A program made the translations under genes and the position numbers. The notes below the pieces were generated by a model. The model was not told the origin of the DNA, made no database searches, and worked only from the letters and a program-made list of their open reading frames with translations. A stretch of 64,000 bases of DNA from Galaxea fascicularis (Eukaryota > Cnidaria > Anthozoa > Scleractinia > Euphylliidae): assembly GCA_948470475.1 (NCBI GenBank), contig OX419335.1, forward strand, positions 42,699,025-42,763,024, read 5' to 3'. This document shows positions 12,545 to 25,500 of this stretch, piece by piece. Each line of letters begins with the position of its first letter. Position 1 is the stretch's first letter.

Positions 12545-12788
12545 GGGCCCGGTTGTTCAAAAGCTGATTAACCTAATCCAGGATTAGCGTAAACTTTGGT
12601 AAATTTGCAGTTTATAACATTTGGATGAAAGTACTTTCGGCTGCCTTTTGTTTTTCAGGATTGACTTCCCCTAATCTAAAATTTTGCAGAATATCAGCAA
12701 GGAACAACGTTTGGGGAAAGAGAATTAACCTCCTTGATTAATTTTTAATCTTGGATTGGCGTTAATCAGCTTTCAAACACCCGGGCCC
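12545..12788. mobile_element. GGGCCCGG-ended MITE
   Basis: Inverted ends of about 30 bp: GGGCCCGGTTGTTCAAAAGC on the left and the inverse of GGGCCCGGGTGTTTGAAAGC on the right, both running into CTGATTAAC. I could not settle the target-site duplication. Confidence 0.7.
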
Positions 12789-13332
12789 AGGTCCACAAAA
12801 AGGTCCTCAAAATGTCAGTTTTTCTAAATTATCTGAAAAACTAATTCAATGACCTATCGTTTTTATTTCTGTGTGGGAAAGCTCCCTAAATTCTTTAACT
12901 TTTCAGACAGTATGAAAAAATTATCTAATAGAATTAAATACATTTTAAAAACGTTTTATGGTTTACGGAAAATTCTGCCAGATAATTTTCCTCAAAACTG
13001 TTATATTTGAAGTTCCATTGTGAATGGTACGTGCATGCAAAAAATCAAAATAGGTCACCGGGCAAAATTTTGAGCAAAAAACAAATGTTTTCTGCAGATT
13101 TTAATTCCGGTTTTCGCAATTTCATGCAGTATTTAACTTCCGGTATGCTTGATTTTGATTCATTGCGCTGACGCGTGCATCTTTATGGCGTGTGTAGATT
13201 GAGCGTGCGTGTGCAGCTAAAAACCCTTTCTAGCCTCTTTAAGGCAAGCTTTTGTCCATGCTAGTTTCTGATTCAACCAAACATTTGTCATTGTTTGCAT
13301 CAGACCTTGTGATGGCGATGTCTATGACATAA

Positions 13333-13371
13333 AGGAGTTTACGGTAATAATAATTATTACTGTAAACTCCT
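13333..13371. repeat. 19-bp inverted repeat
   Basis: Arms 13333-13351 and 13353-13371 (AGGAGTTTACGGTAATAAT type) pair with one mismatch around a single central base. Confidence 0.8.
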
Positions 13372-13963
13372 GTGGGTAGAAACACTTGAGCCACTAACAC
13401 TGTAAAGGATTGGTTAATTTTAATAGTCGGTGATTATGTCAATCTATTTGTTGTAACCTTAGGAAGATGGCATTTATAGTGATGCATCTTTGAAGCTCTT
13501 TCAATATGGACTTAACTTCTTGAAATTTGAGATAAGGTTGAACTGCTTTGGCATCGCTTTCACAGATGTTTTGTCCTCTGATAAGATCATTGAGCATGTA
13601 GGCAAAATGAAGGTAAAAAAAGTGGATACAAAGAATTGAGAATTGGTGAATCAAAATAGTTTCTTAAGTACCCCTAAATCTGCACCCATTTTTACACTTG
13701 TTTGTATTATAGAAAACTAAATTTAATTCTAAATATGCTGTGGGCTGTGGAAGGTGCGTTAGACAAAAAATTGGGTGGAGGGTATTGTGAGCAAGAGTTT
13801 CATAACCCCTCCCATCCTTCTTAAAAGTAGCATCATTGTCATTGCAAGTTTTATAACTGTGTTGATTAATATTTTAACAAGATGTAAGCTGTCTTAATTT
13901 TTATTTTTCACAAAAATACTAGATTGCAGTTATGGTAATTAACAAACTGAAGGCAATTAGTGT

Positions 13964-14111
13964 CAGTGGTTTCAATAAAATTTGAAGTAGGTAGCTGGTT
14001 AGAGAAAAGTAACCGACTTTAATTTAATACAAAGAATCTTTAATTACTTAAATTTAGGGGGAAAAGTAGCCGACGCTTTTTGTTGGCCGTCGGTGCTTAT
14101 TGAAAGCACTG
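13964..14111. mobile_element. CAGTGGTTTCAATAA-ended MITE
   Basis: Left end CAGTGGTTTCAATAAAA, right end TTATTGAAAGCACTG, flanked by AGTGT at 13959-13963 and 14112-14116. It is a diverged relative of the element at 11705-11881. Confidence 0.65.
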
Positions 14112-14611
14112 AGTGTTATTCTCTGTATAAATAGCATACTATCATTGTGTGTTCATCCCATACTGCCAGCTTCAATTTATGAATTTATGGTAATATAATT
14201 TAATTTTTAAAAAAAGCGATTACCTGTATTTTTTATGTGCACAAAGTATTCCTAAGGTATTGTAAGTAATGTGTGATGATTTATTTGCCTTAAACTCCTT
14301 GAGGCAAGTAGTTTTATTTATGTTTACATGAACTAGCTATCATTCAGCTGTTGCATGTTCAACCCATACTGACAATTTATAAAGTAATTTATGCAATATA
14401 ATTGGATGTATTCTTGTGTGTGTAAATTATTACAAAGGTATTGAAAATGTTTGTGTGAGGTTATTGGACATTTATTTTTGTAATGCTGCCACTACAACAA
14501 CAACACTGACTTTATTTGTTCAGTGCTTAAGGAAAGGTCTTTGTAGCCTGCAGTTAGCAGAGCTATTCTAGGCGGGCTACTTAAACCGAGACTGTATGAT
14601 AAGCTTGTTCT

Positions 14612-14632
14612 CACACACACACACACACACAC
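14612..14632. repeat. (CA)n microsatellite
   Basis: About ten uninterrupted CA units. Confidence 0.9.
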
Positions 14633-16515
14633 AAAATAAAGTAAATAAAGAAAAATAAATAATAGCAATAATTATGTTGAAAGTTATGACAATTTGATGT
14701 CACTGCAATAAAAGCAACTGCCAGTTTCTTGACAAGTCCCTGTAATATTGTTTTGAGCTGTTAAGCCAGGTCATTTGATGAAAGTTATTACAGGACAAAG
14801 TACACACAAAATTGAACATAAACGTGAGCATCCAGACACATCTTTATTCGGGCTGGATTCTACCATTTGAGAATCAACCTGATAGTCAATTACCCTTGAT
14901 ATGGTAGGGGTGCTAATGAAACATTGGGACCTTGACCTCATACACCTGGCATTTGGACATGGCTTATTGGATGGTGAAGTCTTAGGACATCACACCAACT
15001 GTAAAAACCAAAAAAATTTCTTAAAAAAAAACATTGACAGATGGAATCTGTTTTTTTCGGGAAGGAAACTTACAGAGGGCTGTTCATTCAGCTTTGCGAG
15101 TCTGGCTTGGTTACCTTTCACTAAGTCAGGGTTGTTTCTTCATGTTACGCTTATGTGAAATAGATTTAAATGTCATGTGAGTTCAATGGATTAACACCCT
15201 GTATACCTTGAGGAATGAGTTTACACATCTTTCTTTGGTAACAATGAGAGATAAGACATTACGTTCTCACTGATCACTTTATTGTGCAACTGGTTATCAC
15301 ATTGGTTAATATGGAAAATTGAATTCAAACTTGCTTCAAACATTTGTTAAATACCCCAAGCATTCTTTGCACATGAAAACTTCATGCACCATATGAAACG
15401 AATATGAGTAAGCTTAAAGCTTTGCTGTGGTGTTTTTGCTGTTCTTCCCTTTTTTTGTGAATGCCTCAAATGTTTCTGGATTTGACATTACCTTACCAAA
15501 AACATACATCTAAAAATAAAAAGCACAATTCATTAATTTTTACACTACTTCCCATTATATACAGAAGAGCATGCTATTTTCACTTTACAAAACTTCCAAG
15601 TCTGTTTTAGATCATTTGTCAAAACTTTCATGGATTCCACTTCAGAAGAGCAATAACAATTAATGTAATTAGAGAAGTAGAGACTTTCAAAACTATGTCA
15701 AACTCTATAAATGAATAACCACCACTTAGCAATGGGAGGCAATCACACAGAATACCACAGCAAAGTCTTACTTACCAGATACATCGTTACAATAATATTC
15801 CATTAAATGGACATATGAAAACACTTCAGACAGCATGTTAGAACTTTTCATGCTGTCTTCATGAGCCACATGTAAAAATTCATGACATTCCAAATTTTTA
15901 CTACCGAATGGGACCAATCAAAACTTGTATTGGTGTATTGGCATTACAGAGTAACCCAATGTTTGCCAAAAAGCAAATAAATACAAAATTGTCATTGACA
16001 ATGAAGATGCCTAAACAAACAAGGAAAGTAAAGTCTTTTTTTTGAAACCTGAAAAAAGCCAACACATAAAAAACACCAAGTTTCTATGTATTCTAATGCA
16101 AAATTGTCAGAGGGACAACAACAATTTCTTGATTTTCGCTGAACCTAAGCAAGGATAAAAATGTCACATTGTCAATGACGATACTATATGCATGGTTACA
16201 TAAATATCACATTAAACTTCACTGTCCAAATTAATGATACACTGCAGTAGCGGCAAGTACATCTACAACAAGAAATATAAATGCCTCAAGGGAACTTCTG
16301 GAGTTAAATAAGCACAAAATGGCTTTTGAATATCAAGTGTAAACTAAGGTTTGCATATAAGATTTCTTAAATTTCACTGAAATGAGAATTAAGCATTTCT
16401 GTGTATTATGTATCCTATACTGTGGTTAAAACTACTCATGCTACAGCACACTGACTTCTGTCAGCGGTGGTGACTCCAAAGGGCGCTGTTGCTCCCTTTT
16501 CTTCGGGCCATCTAG

Positions 16516-19500
16516 TCATTTGTTCTCTGGCAAAAATCTGCTTAAGAAGTCCACAGGAAGAGGGAAAATAATGGTGGAATTCTTCTCGGCAGAAATGGAT
16601 GTCAGTGTCTGCAAGTAACGCAGCTGAAGAGCAGAAGGAGATTCTGAAATTATGTCAGCAGCTTCCTTTAGTGCACGGGAAGCATTCATTTCTCCCTCAG
16701 CAGCAATCACCTGGAATGACAGTGAACTCAATGTAAGCAAAAGCACATCCAAACCAATCACAAGAAGGCTTTTCTGGTTTGGAACCACCTACAGTTTCGT
16801 ATAAAAATTAACTTTCAGGAAAGAACAACATTTCAGTGACATTGTGACTCCATTTTCAATGTCCAGTGGCACTCAATTCAAGCAAAACTATTTGCATGAT
16901 ACTGCATAACTAAATAAGAAGTATGTTAATCTCAAAAGAACAATTTTCTGACAGTTTATTTTAGCGCATTTGAACTTAAAAATGGTGTCACAATGGCACC
17001 GAAATGTTGTTCTTTCCTATCATTAATTTTTACTTGTCTTTGAAAGCACCTACCCCACAGAAATTCCCCTTAAAGATAACTTCCACTTATTGACGCTATA
17101 GATTGTTAAATTACTAGATTCCAAAATTTACTTTATAACACGAAAGTATCTTTAAGGGGTATAAAAAATTGGGTATGATTAACAGCCTATTTCAATTTTT
17201 AAACTTCCCAGGTGCCGTCATTTTGGATTTAATGACATCAGTTGGTTGCAGCTATTATCAGGAAGTACAAGGTATATAAAGCAGGAAATCTTTTGTGTTA
17301 AACAACAGGACAACCAAATGATGTCAAGAACTCCAAATCATGGTGCCCAGGAAATTAAAAATAGAAATAGATGCCAATTATACCCAATTTCTTGTGCAAT
17401 TAAACCTTATTTGGAATCTACAACTTGGAGGTTCTCTTTAAGCTTCATACTTTCCTTTACAGACAACTCCCACACTTGGAATTTGCAACAAACTTCCACT
17501 AGGAAGGTTACATCATAACACTAAGCCTACTCAACTGGGTGTCACTTTACAACATACACTGTCACCATGTACATGTGGACAGGCAACTGGAATCTGGGTG
17601 TAAGTATACACCGGGTATCCAGGTAAAATACAATTCGGATTTCCCCTATCTAAATAGTCCACACACAAATTCTAGTTTGCCATTCCTTGTATATACAAGC
17701 AATAAAGTCACACTGATTTGGGGCATATTGAGTCTGATTAGATAACATATCCCAAGGTTCTCAATAGAACTTTGAATGTGGCTAAATGTAATTTAGGCTA
17801 AGTTAAAATCAAGCCAATGCTGGTCAGCGGCAGTCAGGGAATTCATGCGCTTTGAGGTGACATACGGGGTTTCTCGAATCGCACGTGCTGGTCGTTTCTG
17901 CTGTGTGAGGTGCTGTTTGTTTTCAAGCAGCAAGCGTTCAGTAGTTCTGCTTTCCCTTCCCTTCCCTTCCCTTCCCTTCCCTTCCCTTCCCTTCCCTTCC
18001 CTTCCCTTCCCTTCCCTTCCCTTCCCTTCCCTTCCCTTCCCTTCCCTTCCCTTCCCTTCCCTTCCCTTCCCTTCCCTTCCCTTCCCTTCCCTTCCCTTCC
18101 CTTCCCTTCCCTTCCCTTCACTTCACTTCCCTCCCTCATTGGTGGATTCGGTAAGTATAGGGTTGGTAAGTATCTCCACTGACTTAGTAAGTGTGATGGT
18201 GCCTGGTGGGTGGTGGCCACTCGCAGAGTTGCCGTGGAGGCCTGTGGCTCTAGGCTCGTTGCTTGCTCCAGATTCACCGCCCACTTTGGCAGGCACCATC
18301 TCCAAGCTCATCCATTGGCGATGAGTTTAAACAGCTGTTACTGTGCTATTTTCAGTTGTAACATTGAAGTTCATTGCTGAAGAGTTCTAAAGAGTTCTAC
18401 TGATCAACACACTTTCATAACTGTAACACTTGCTAATAACACCTGTGACAGGTAACCCTATATCCTATCCTACTGACTGCTTCCTTAATAACATGGTTAA
18501 TTTGTATATTACAACTTATGAAAGACGATCAGGGGCACCCAGCGAGAAACTTCAATGAAATATCTGTTCGGGAGAGTCTACCCGTTCTACGACTTTTGGA
18601 TAATGCATTGCCAAAAGCTACTGATTTCTGAACTAAAACATCACCTAAAATATTTGCAACCAGGGAAATCCAGGGGGAAATAGTCCCTTAGATTTTCGGA
18701 AGGGATATTTTTGCAATTTTTGACTCTTGAAAAGGTCGCCAAGCATTTTCGGGCAAGCAAATAGTTCACAGAGAAGTTCTTCGAAGGTGACATTCAGCTA
18801 GCAATTTCTGAAATGAAGATTTCATTCCCTAAAATTTTCAGGCACTTAAACTTTCAGCTAAGAAATCCGAACAGATCAAATTTTTCTAGCTGATTAAAAC
18901 AACTCTTTAAACAGTCTTTAAATATTACAAGGAGCCTAGAAATATTCCTCAAAGGATTTTTTGCTTAATTTGCTCGTTGGGTGCCCCTGGACGATGCATG
19001 GTGACCCCACAATAACTAATTATCTCTGGGTGGATTTTGCATCACATTTAGTTTTAAAGTCTCGAGATAGAGTTAAAATATGTGTCTAAAATCAAAATAA
19101 TATTTTAATAAAGAGTCCCTGGTCATTACAGTTCGTCATAAACTCTTACCTTGGCCCTTGCATCACGAGTAGCTTCAGCTTCAGCTGCCATGGCCCTTTG
19201 CAACTGCTGAGGAAGACGCACGTCCTTCCTATACATCAACACATATTAAATGAATCTTGTTTGTTAGGGGTCTTTACATAAAATGTATATAAAGCTATTG
19301 TACATGCCACATGTAAAGTGCACTGTTCTATCATAAATCCCATCACCAGATCAGCTGAAAAACTTTGGGATGTCACTCAGCCACACATGCACTGAGATTA
19401 ACACTTTCTGTCCACAACCTTTTTAACACCAAGTTTAATGAACCACCCAACAGTCAAAGACTAAAAGCTCTAATTAAGGGTATTCAGTCATAAATGATGT

Positions 19501-22500
19501 TACTAGCTACCTGTACATCAGGTATGGTCCTCATTTCAATAAGTCTGTTGCTATCTATTTTGTGATGGATATAACGTATAGTGCAATGAACTAAAGTAGT
19601 TCAAAGAAAATAATATAACTTTAAACACTCCTTTCAGTCCAACACCAATCAAGGTTTTCTCAAAAACATTATTAATGAGATCATTTAAGTAAATTCAATT
19701 TCAGTCTGACAGTTCACGAGTGTACACAACAGGAATTATAAATCTTGAGCTCAAAATAAAAACAAGTCATAGACTGTGTTTACTTAACTCTACCTTGCAA
19801 ATCAGCTTAAACCCTGACTAAAATCTTGACTGAAAGTAACACTGACTTACACTTCTACACGTTCCACTTTAACACCCCAGGGATCAGTAGCCTCATCCAG
19901 ATGATTCTGTGAACAAAACAAGACTATTATTGTTTTATTTATAACTTAATGTGTCAACCAAGTTCTACAGTCACTGACCTCTTCAGCTCTTTATATAAAG
20001 TCAGCAAACTGACAAATGCTGATAGCACAGTAAGGAACTGAATTAAAACATCTTCACACCTGCATTGCCCTGCTTATTTCCTCTCGGTCAGCCAAGATTT
20101 CACTGAGATTCTTTGTGCCCAAAAAGTTACGCAAAGTAGTCTGTGCCAACAGACGAGTTGACTGATCAGCTTTTTCCACATTAGTGACTGACATGGTGGG
20201 ATCACTGATTCGGAAATAAACCACAGCATCTACAGCCACTGTGACACTATCCTTTGTCAGAATCTGTGCACAGAAAAGAAACCAGTGCAGAGGGTTAGCT
20301 GGTGATGAATTTAGAGGAAAAGAGATTATTATTCCGCCGCGTCAACAAAAATAATTATTAACAACATCAGTCCCTTCGTGCACAGTTGCCGGCGGCTGAG
20401 CCATTCACAGGTAGCAAAAATTGCCAGTCGCCAGCTGAAAAGGCAAACCCTGACAAGCAACTGATAAGAACTTATGTGAAACAACAAATACACTTTTGAT
20501 TGCCACAATGAAAAACACCAGTTGTTACATCTTTTATAACACTTGCCACAATAATTATATGTTGCTGTGCATTCTTAAGAAGTCTATTTTGCTTTTTAGA
20601 AACATTGCATGATCCCAAATAATTTGTTTCTCCCTGCACAATTAGAATGTTTTCCTGCACCCTGTCAGAAGGCCTGAATATTGCTTACTTGGTAGGGCTA
20701 ACATATTAAGTACCAAATTGCAGATAGAAAATCATATCTTAAAGCCCTGACCTCCATTGATAAGCTGTCTTGCCAACTACAGAAGGATTATAGGTCATTT
20801 TAAATCACAACCATGTTTTGGCGTGGCATTTATTGTGACCAGAACACTAAAAACCGCTGACTGGTTGGCTCAGTTGGTAGAGTTGGTAGAGAGTGCTGGA
20901 CTACTGTGCGGGAGGTCGTGGGTTCAAACCCTGGCCGGACCAACACTTAGGGTCTTTAAATAACTGAGGAGAAAGTGCTTCCTTTGCAATGACATATGCA
21001 AATGGCTAGACCTTCTAGTCTTCTCGGATAAGGACAATAAAACTGGACGTCCCTTCTCATAGCTCTTACAATTGATTCTGTTGGACGTTAAAGAACCACT
21101 AGGGACATAACGAACCCTGGCTGTGACCACCCCTAGTGCTTGCCTTCTTCCAGCATTTGACTAGGCAGTCTGCTCGTGCATTTGATTATTTATATAGAAA
21201 ATGTGCAATATAAATGTTGATTATTATTATTATTATTATTAAAAGACTAACACAAAGGCATACACTTGCAGGTTTTGAAGATAATGCAAATCAAAAGCTT
21301 AAAAAACCTAAATATTTCTTGTACATGCAATTAACCCAAATGTTATATATTAATATATTTATAAGCAGGTATATTACTTAAAATGAATAGTTTTCTTCAG
21401 CAACATTTCTAATATCTGTGATGTCAAATAATTTTTTTTGTTGCTGAGGTCAGATTTCAAAGGAAAGAACTTTCTGGTTCATGAAAACTTGATCTTTCCT
21501 GTTCTAAAGCATCGCAAAACTGCAAGTTACTTGATATTTAATTTACCATACTTTCTCTAGCTCAGGGTTGTCATTACAGGCTGGGAATTTCCCAAAAAAA
21601 TACCAAGTTAGATCCACCACTACTGGGATAGAGAAACACATACCCACCCATTTAACAACTAACTTTGAAGTGGCTTCCTAAAGCACATGTCCAAAGACAC
21701 GAAACACAAATCATGAGCAGGAGAGTGATACCTCAAAAGACAGCACATGTACCGTTCTGAGTTTAAGGGAATGTACCAAGTTTTGCTGCTCTAATGCCCT
21801 TAAGTGTGACCCAATGACACAACAAACCACAACTACAAGGAATACCGTAAACACTCGTGTATAAGCCGCACTCTTTTACCCCAAATTTGGCCTCAAAAGT
21901 CATGCTGCGGCTTATCTACGAGACCATCTTCATTGGGAAGTCATAAATACCTCTTAAGACTTCGATAAATAAAATAATATACATCAAACTGAAACCTGTT
22001 GTGTTGTTCATTGCTGTTGCTAGAAGTGGTGGCTCCTAAAGGAGTCGTTTGTTTCTTTAGATTCAATCAACGAATCTTCTTCGTTAGAAGCTCCTTTAAG
22101 TGACCAATTTTCGCTTTGCTAGAGCAACTAAACTCCAGCCGGCATCGAATTTCCATATTTCCTCCGCACAGTTGCTTGCAATGCTGTCAGCCGCCAATCA
22201 AATTGATGCTGATCTCTCCACAACGAACGAGAAAATACCATGCCATTCGGCATGTTCACAGTGTTTTCTTCTCTGTACTGGTGCCTAGTCCTCTCTTTAC
22301 CCAAATGCCTGGTTACTTAGCTGTTGCTCATTTCATGCTATCTTCGGTCTTGAAAATGCCTTTTAAAATGCGGTTGAAATCTTAATAAAAGAGCTTCTTT
22401 ATTCTGGGATATTGAAATTTTGCATCCAGAAAAGGTATGAAGAGTAAGACTTAACAGTAAAAAGCATTCAAATTCGCCCAATAAGTTCGCTTAATGTTTA

Positions 22501-25500
22501 CCACAAACTAAGCTTGCACATACGAGGCATCAAACTTCATTCATTGACTTTTTTAAAGTTTATTTTTTCTCAAAATCGAGTACCAAAGTTGGGGGTGCGG
22601 CTTATCTACGAGTGCGGCTTATACACGCGGTTTTACGGTATATAAAGTTCTTATCTACCTCCTGGGGTGGCACATCAAATGACACTGTGCGGAGATCAAC
22701 TTTCTGGTATGAATCAATGCAGGGCAGAATAAAGAACAATCCTGGAGAAAAAGAAATTCACAACTTCATTAAATTCAAGGTTGCCCGCATTCTGAAAAGA
22801 ATTTAAATTTAAATTTGAATTTATTGGCTTTAACTTATTTGTGAATATTTGTTGTAATATTATTATTATTGACTATTTATTAAGCAATTTCACATCAAAG
22901 ATTGAATAAAATTTTTACCATTGCCATGGATGGTTTTCAGGGGCAAATTCACGGGAAAATCAGCCAATTCACAGGAAATTTCAGGGGACAAACTTCATTG
23001 AGAACAATCAGTAAAAATCAGCCGATTTCATTGGAATTTTTTGACAATTTTCGCTTAAATCAATCAAATTTGTGTTGACATGACCAGAGTTGCTTAATGT
23101 TTTTTTTTAACAGAGATAATCTTGCTATTTTCAACAATTTGTTCAGGAAATGCACCAATGGCAAGGTGTTTGACATCATGGCCAGTGCCCAGCTTTTCAC
23201 AACATTAATCTAAGAACACCTGGTAGTTTTGGGACATTGTTTACTGATTGCAGTGACGAAATTTCAAGTTAAATTTGGAAGTTTGTGGTGAATAAAACAA
23301 GTCTAATAGCCAAGATAAGTATCAAATATGTTTTGTCGAGATGTATTTGGTAATATTTCTGGTGGATTTCATGATATTTTGCATTTTGGGGGGAAATTTC
23401 ACGGATTTACCTGAATTTCGCAGGTCCATGACTGCGCAAAATATTAGAAGCCCTGTGTATGATGAATCAGTATCAATATATTGATATATATGTTTAGCAT
23501 GTTACCGGGTCCTTTTGCTCCTCCTGACATCAGCCGCCCAAGACGGAAAATCACTGCTCTCTCATATTCCTGCACAATCTGCAAAATTTAATTCAAAGGG
23601 GTTAACTCATGAATCAAGAAATCAATACTACAACTAGCCTGCGTGGCAGGTGCTAGAAAGGGGAAGGGAGAAGGGAGAGGAAGCGCCTGCAGCTAACCCG
23701 TTGTTTATTTTGTCTTTCTCATTCGCTGACGAATGAAAAATTGCCATTGGTTTGTTTTTAATTATGCGTCAATCATTGTCTGATACAACCTTCTGATTGG
23801 TCGAGATGTTTTGGAAGCCATTTGAGAATGAAAATCAAGATGGCTGACATTTGACAGGCAGACGGTCGTGGATGTTAACCGTTTGCATATTAATGAAGGG
23901 GTGAGACAAAATAAACAATGGGCTGGCTGCAGGCACTTCCTCTTCCCCTCTCCCTCGCTCCGCACGTTTTGCGCGCGCCCAATTCTCCCCTCTCCCTTCC
24001 CCTTTCTAGCGCCTGCCACACAGGCTATACTACAATGAAAAGGGGAAACATTAAGTTTAGAGGTTGGAAGGTTTTACCTTTACTTTCACATATACTTTAA
24101 TGAGCACATCAAACTTTTTTTTTCTTTATTGGCCATTTATATTAACGGTGCACACTAAGTTTAGTTAAAGGGGAGAAACCCATAAAACTGTGGCTCAGTA
24201 CACTAATTAACAAATGTGGTTTAGCATTGTCTGTCCTCCTATCGACAATATTTGTCATCACAGTGGTAAAAATGTTGCATGACAAGTTGATGCCAACAGT
24301 GTTGTCTAGACAATTATTGACAACTGCAAATTTGCCAATCAGATTGTGAGATTACTAGCAATATTATTGTGGTAAAAAGTAGAATTGAAAACATCTGAGA
24401 ATAATTTAATTTAATTGTGATTTTCTTCCATAAACCTTGAGCTAGCATGGCCCACATGATTTGTATACCATGGAGACAAAGGTGCCTGCCTACCTTAAGA
24501 CAAAAACACAGTGATATAGGCAGTGTACAAATGACCATGAGGATTGACAGGCCTGTTAGGATGTAATCACAAATGCCTCGTTCTGGTGTTTCACCTGCAA
24601 AATGTTGAAAAACACAAGCTAGCTCAATAAACAACACAAAACATTTAGAATCAAATTCACTATTGGAAGGCCTGCATATCCATTTTCACATATGATGAAG
24701 TTAAGCTTTCTTTCCCCATGCCTCTCTTGTTAACACTTTAAACAGGCTGTACTAATAATACCTCATAACTACCAAATGGACTGCTATGACCAGTAAATGC
24801 AATGAAACTGGTTGCAACACAGAATTTGAGAATGACCAGCTATGGTGCCAGCTTCCCTTAAAACTGAATGAAAACAGACTGTGTTGTTATAAGGGAGTAC
24901 AGGCTTTAAAACAAGACATGCAATTGTTGGAGTGAGAGTTCTAATCGCTGAGCAGTCATAAGTATTCCAATGTGTGGTTCCAGAAAATATCCATACCCCC
25001 CCACGGAAGACTTTTTGATTTGCACCCCCCTCCCCCCAGGATTTTCCGTTCCAGGGGAGTCCTTGTTGACCCCCCCTCCCCTCCGGAATTTCCAGAAGTT
25101 TTGTACTTGTAAAAAAGAAAGGGAATACCAACTCAGTTACGTAAATACGATAGAATTTTATTACAACAGTGTAAACATTAACTTTAACAAAAATATAACG
25201 CTTTGTTAAGTTTATTATCCAGCTAAACTTTTAGCTTCTTCGCCATCAACTTTGCAAATTATGTTTGTGTTGTTTTTGTGTAAGATTATAAGCTTTAACA
25301 TTTGGGTAGCATGTCGACTGTTTCGCGTTTTTGTACAAACCCCGATGAGAACGTTTCACTCGCTTAAACAACTTTGCAAACACTAATAAATAAAACAGAA
25401 ACTTACAAGGTTCCTTTGTCTATACATTTTGTCAGTTTCTTTGGGTTGATCCTTATTTAAGGACCGAAAACTTCACAAGCACACATGTTAACGCAGTAGG

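Larger units (their letters stand above)
11086..16515. other. Intergenic region between the Neverland-like gene and stomatin A
   Basis: The two genes converge here, so both 3' UTRs lie within. Candidate signals are AATAAA on plus at 12223-12228 and on minus at 15278-15283. Otherwise it holds MITEs and microsatellites. No convincing coding exon is seen. Confidence 0.7.

Noticed and set aside
17843..18324. Open frames of 144 and 159 aa on both strands around 18 kb
   Set aside because: They are translations of the TTCCC repeat, which has no stop codon in any frame; flanks show no coding signal.
20860..20940. Possible tRNA gene
   Set aside because: A and B boxes are present, but the A-box region has a duplicated TTGGTAGAG, the acceptor stem does not close, and a conserved SINE body with an ATT tail follows.
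24784..25209. Open frames over the left end of the 24972 transposon (and its twin at 6387-6732)
   Set aside because: They read through the inverted repeat and C-run; the similar peptides at both places come from the repeat, not from a gene family.
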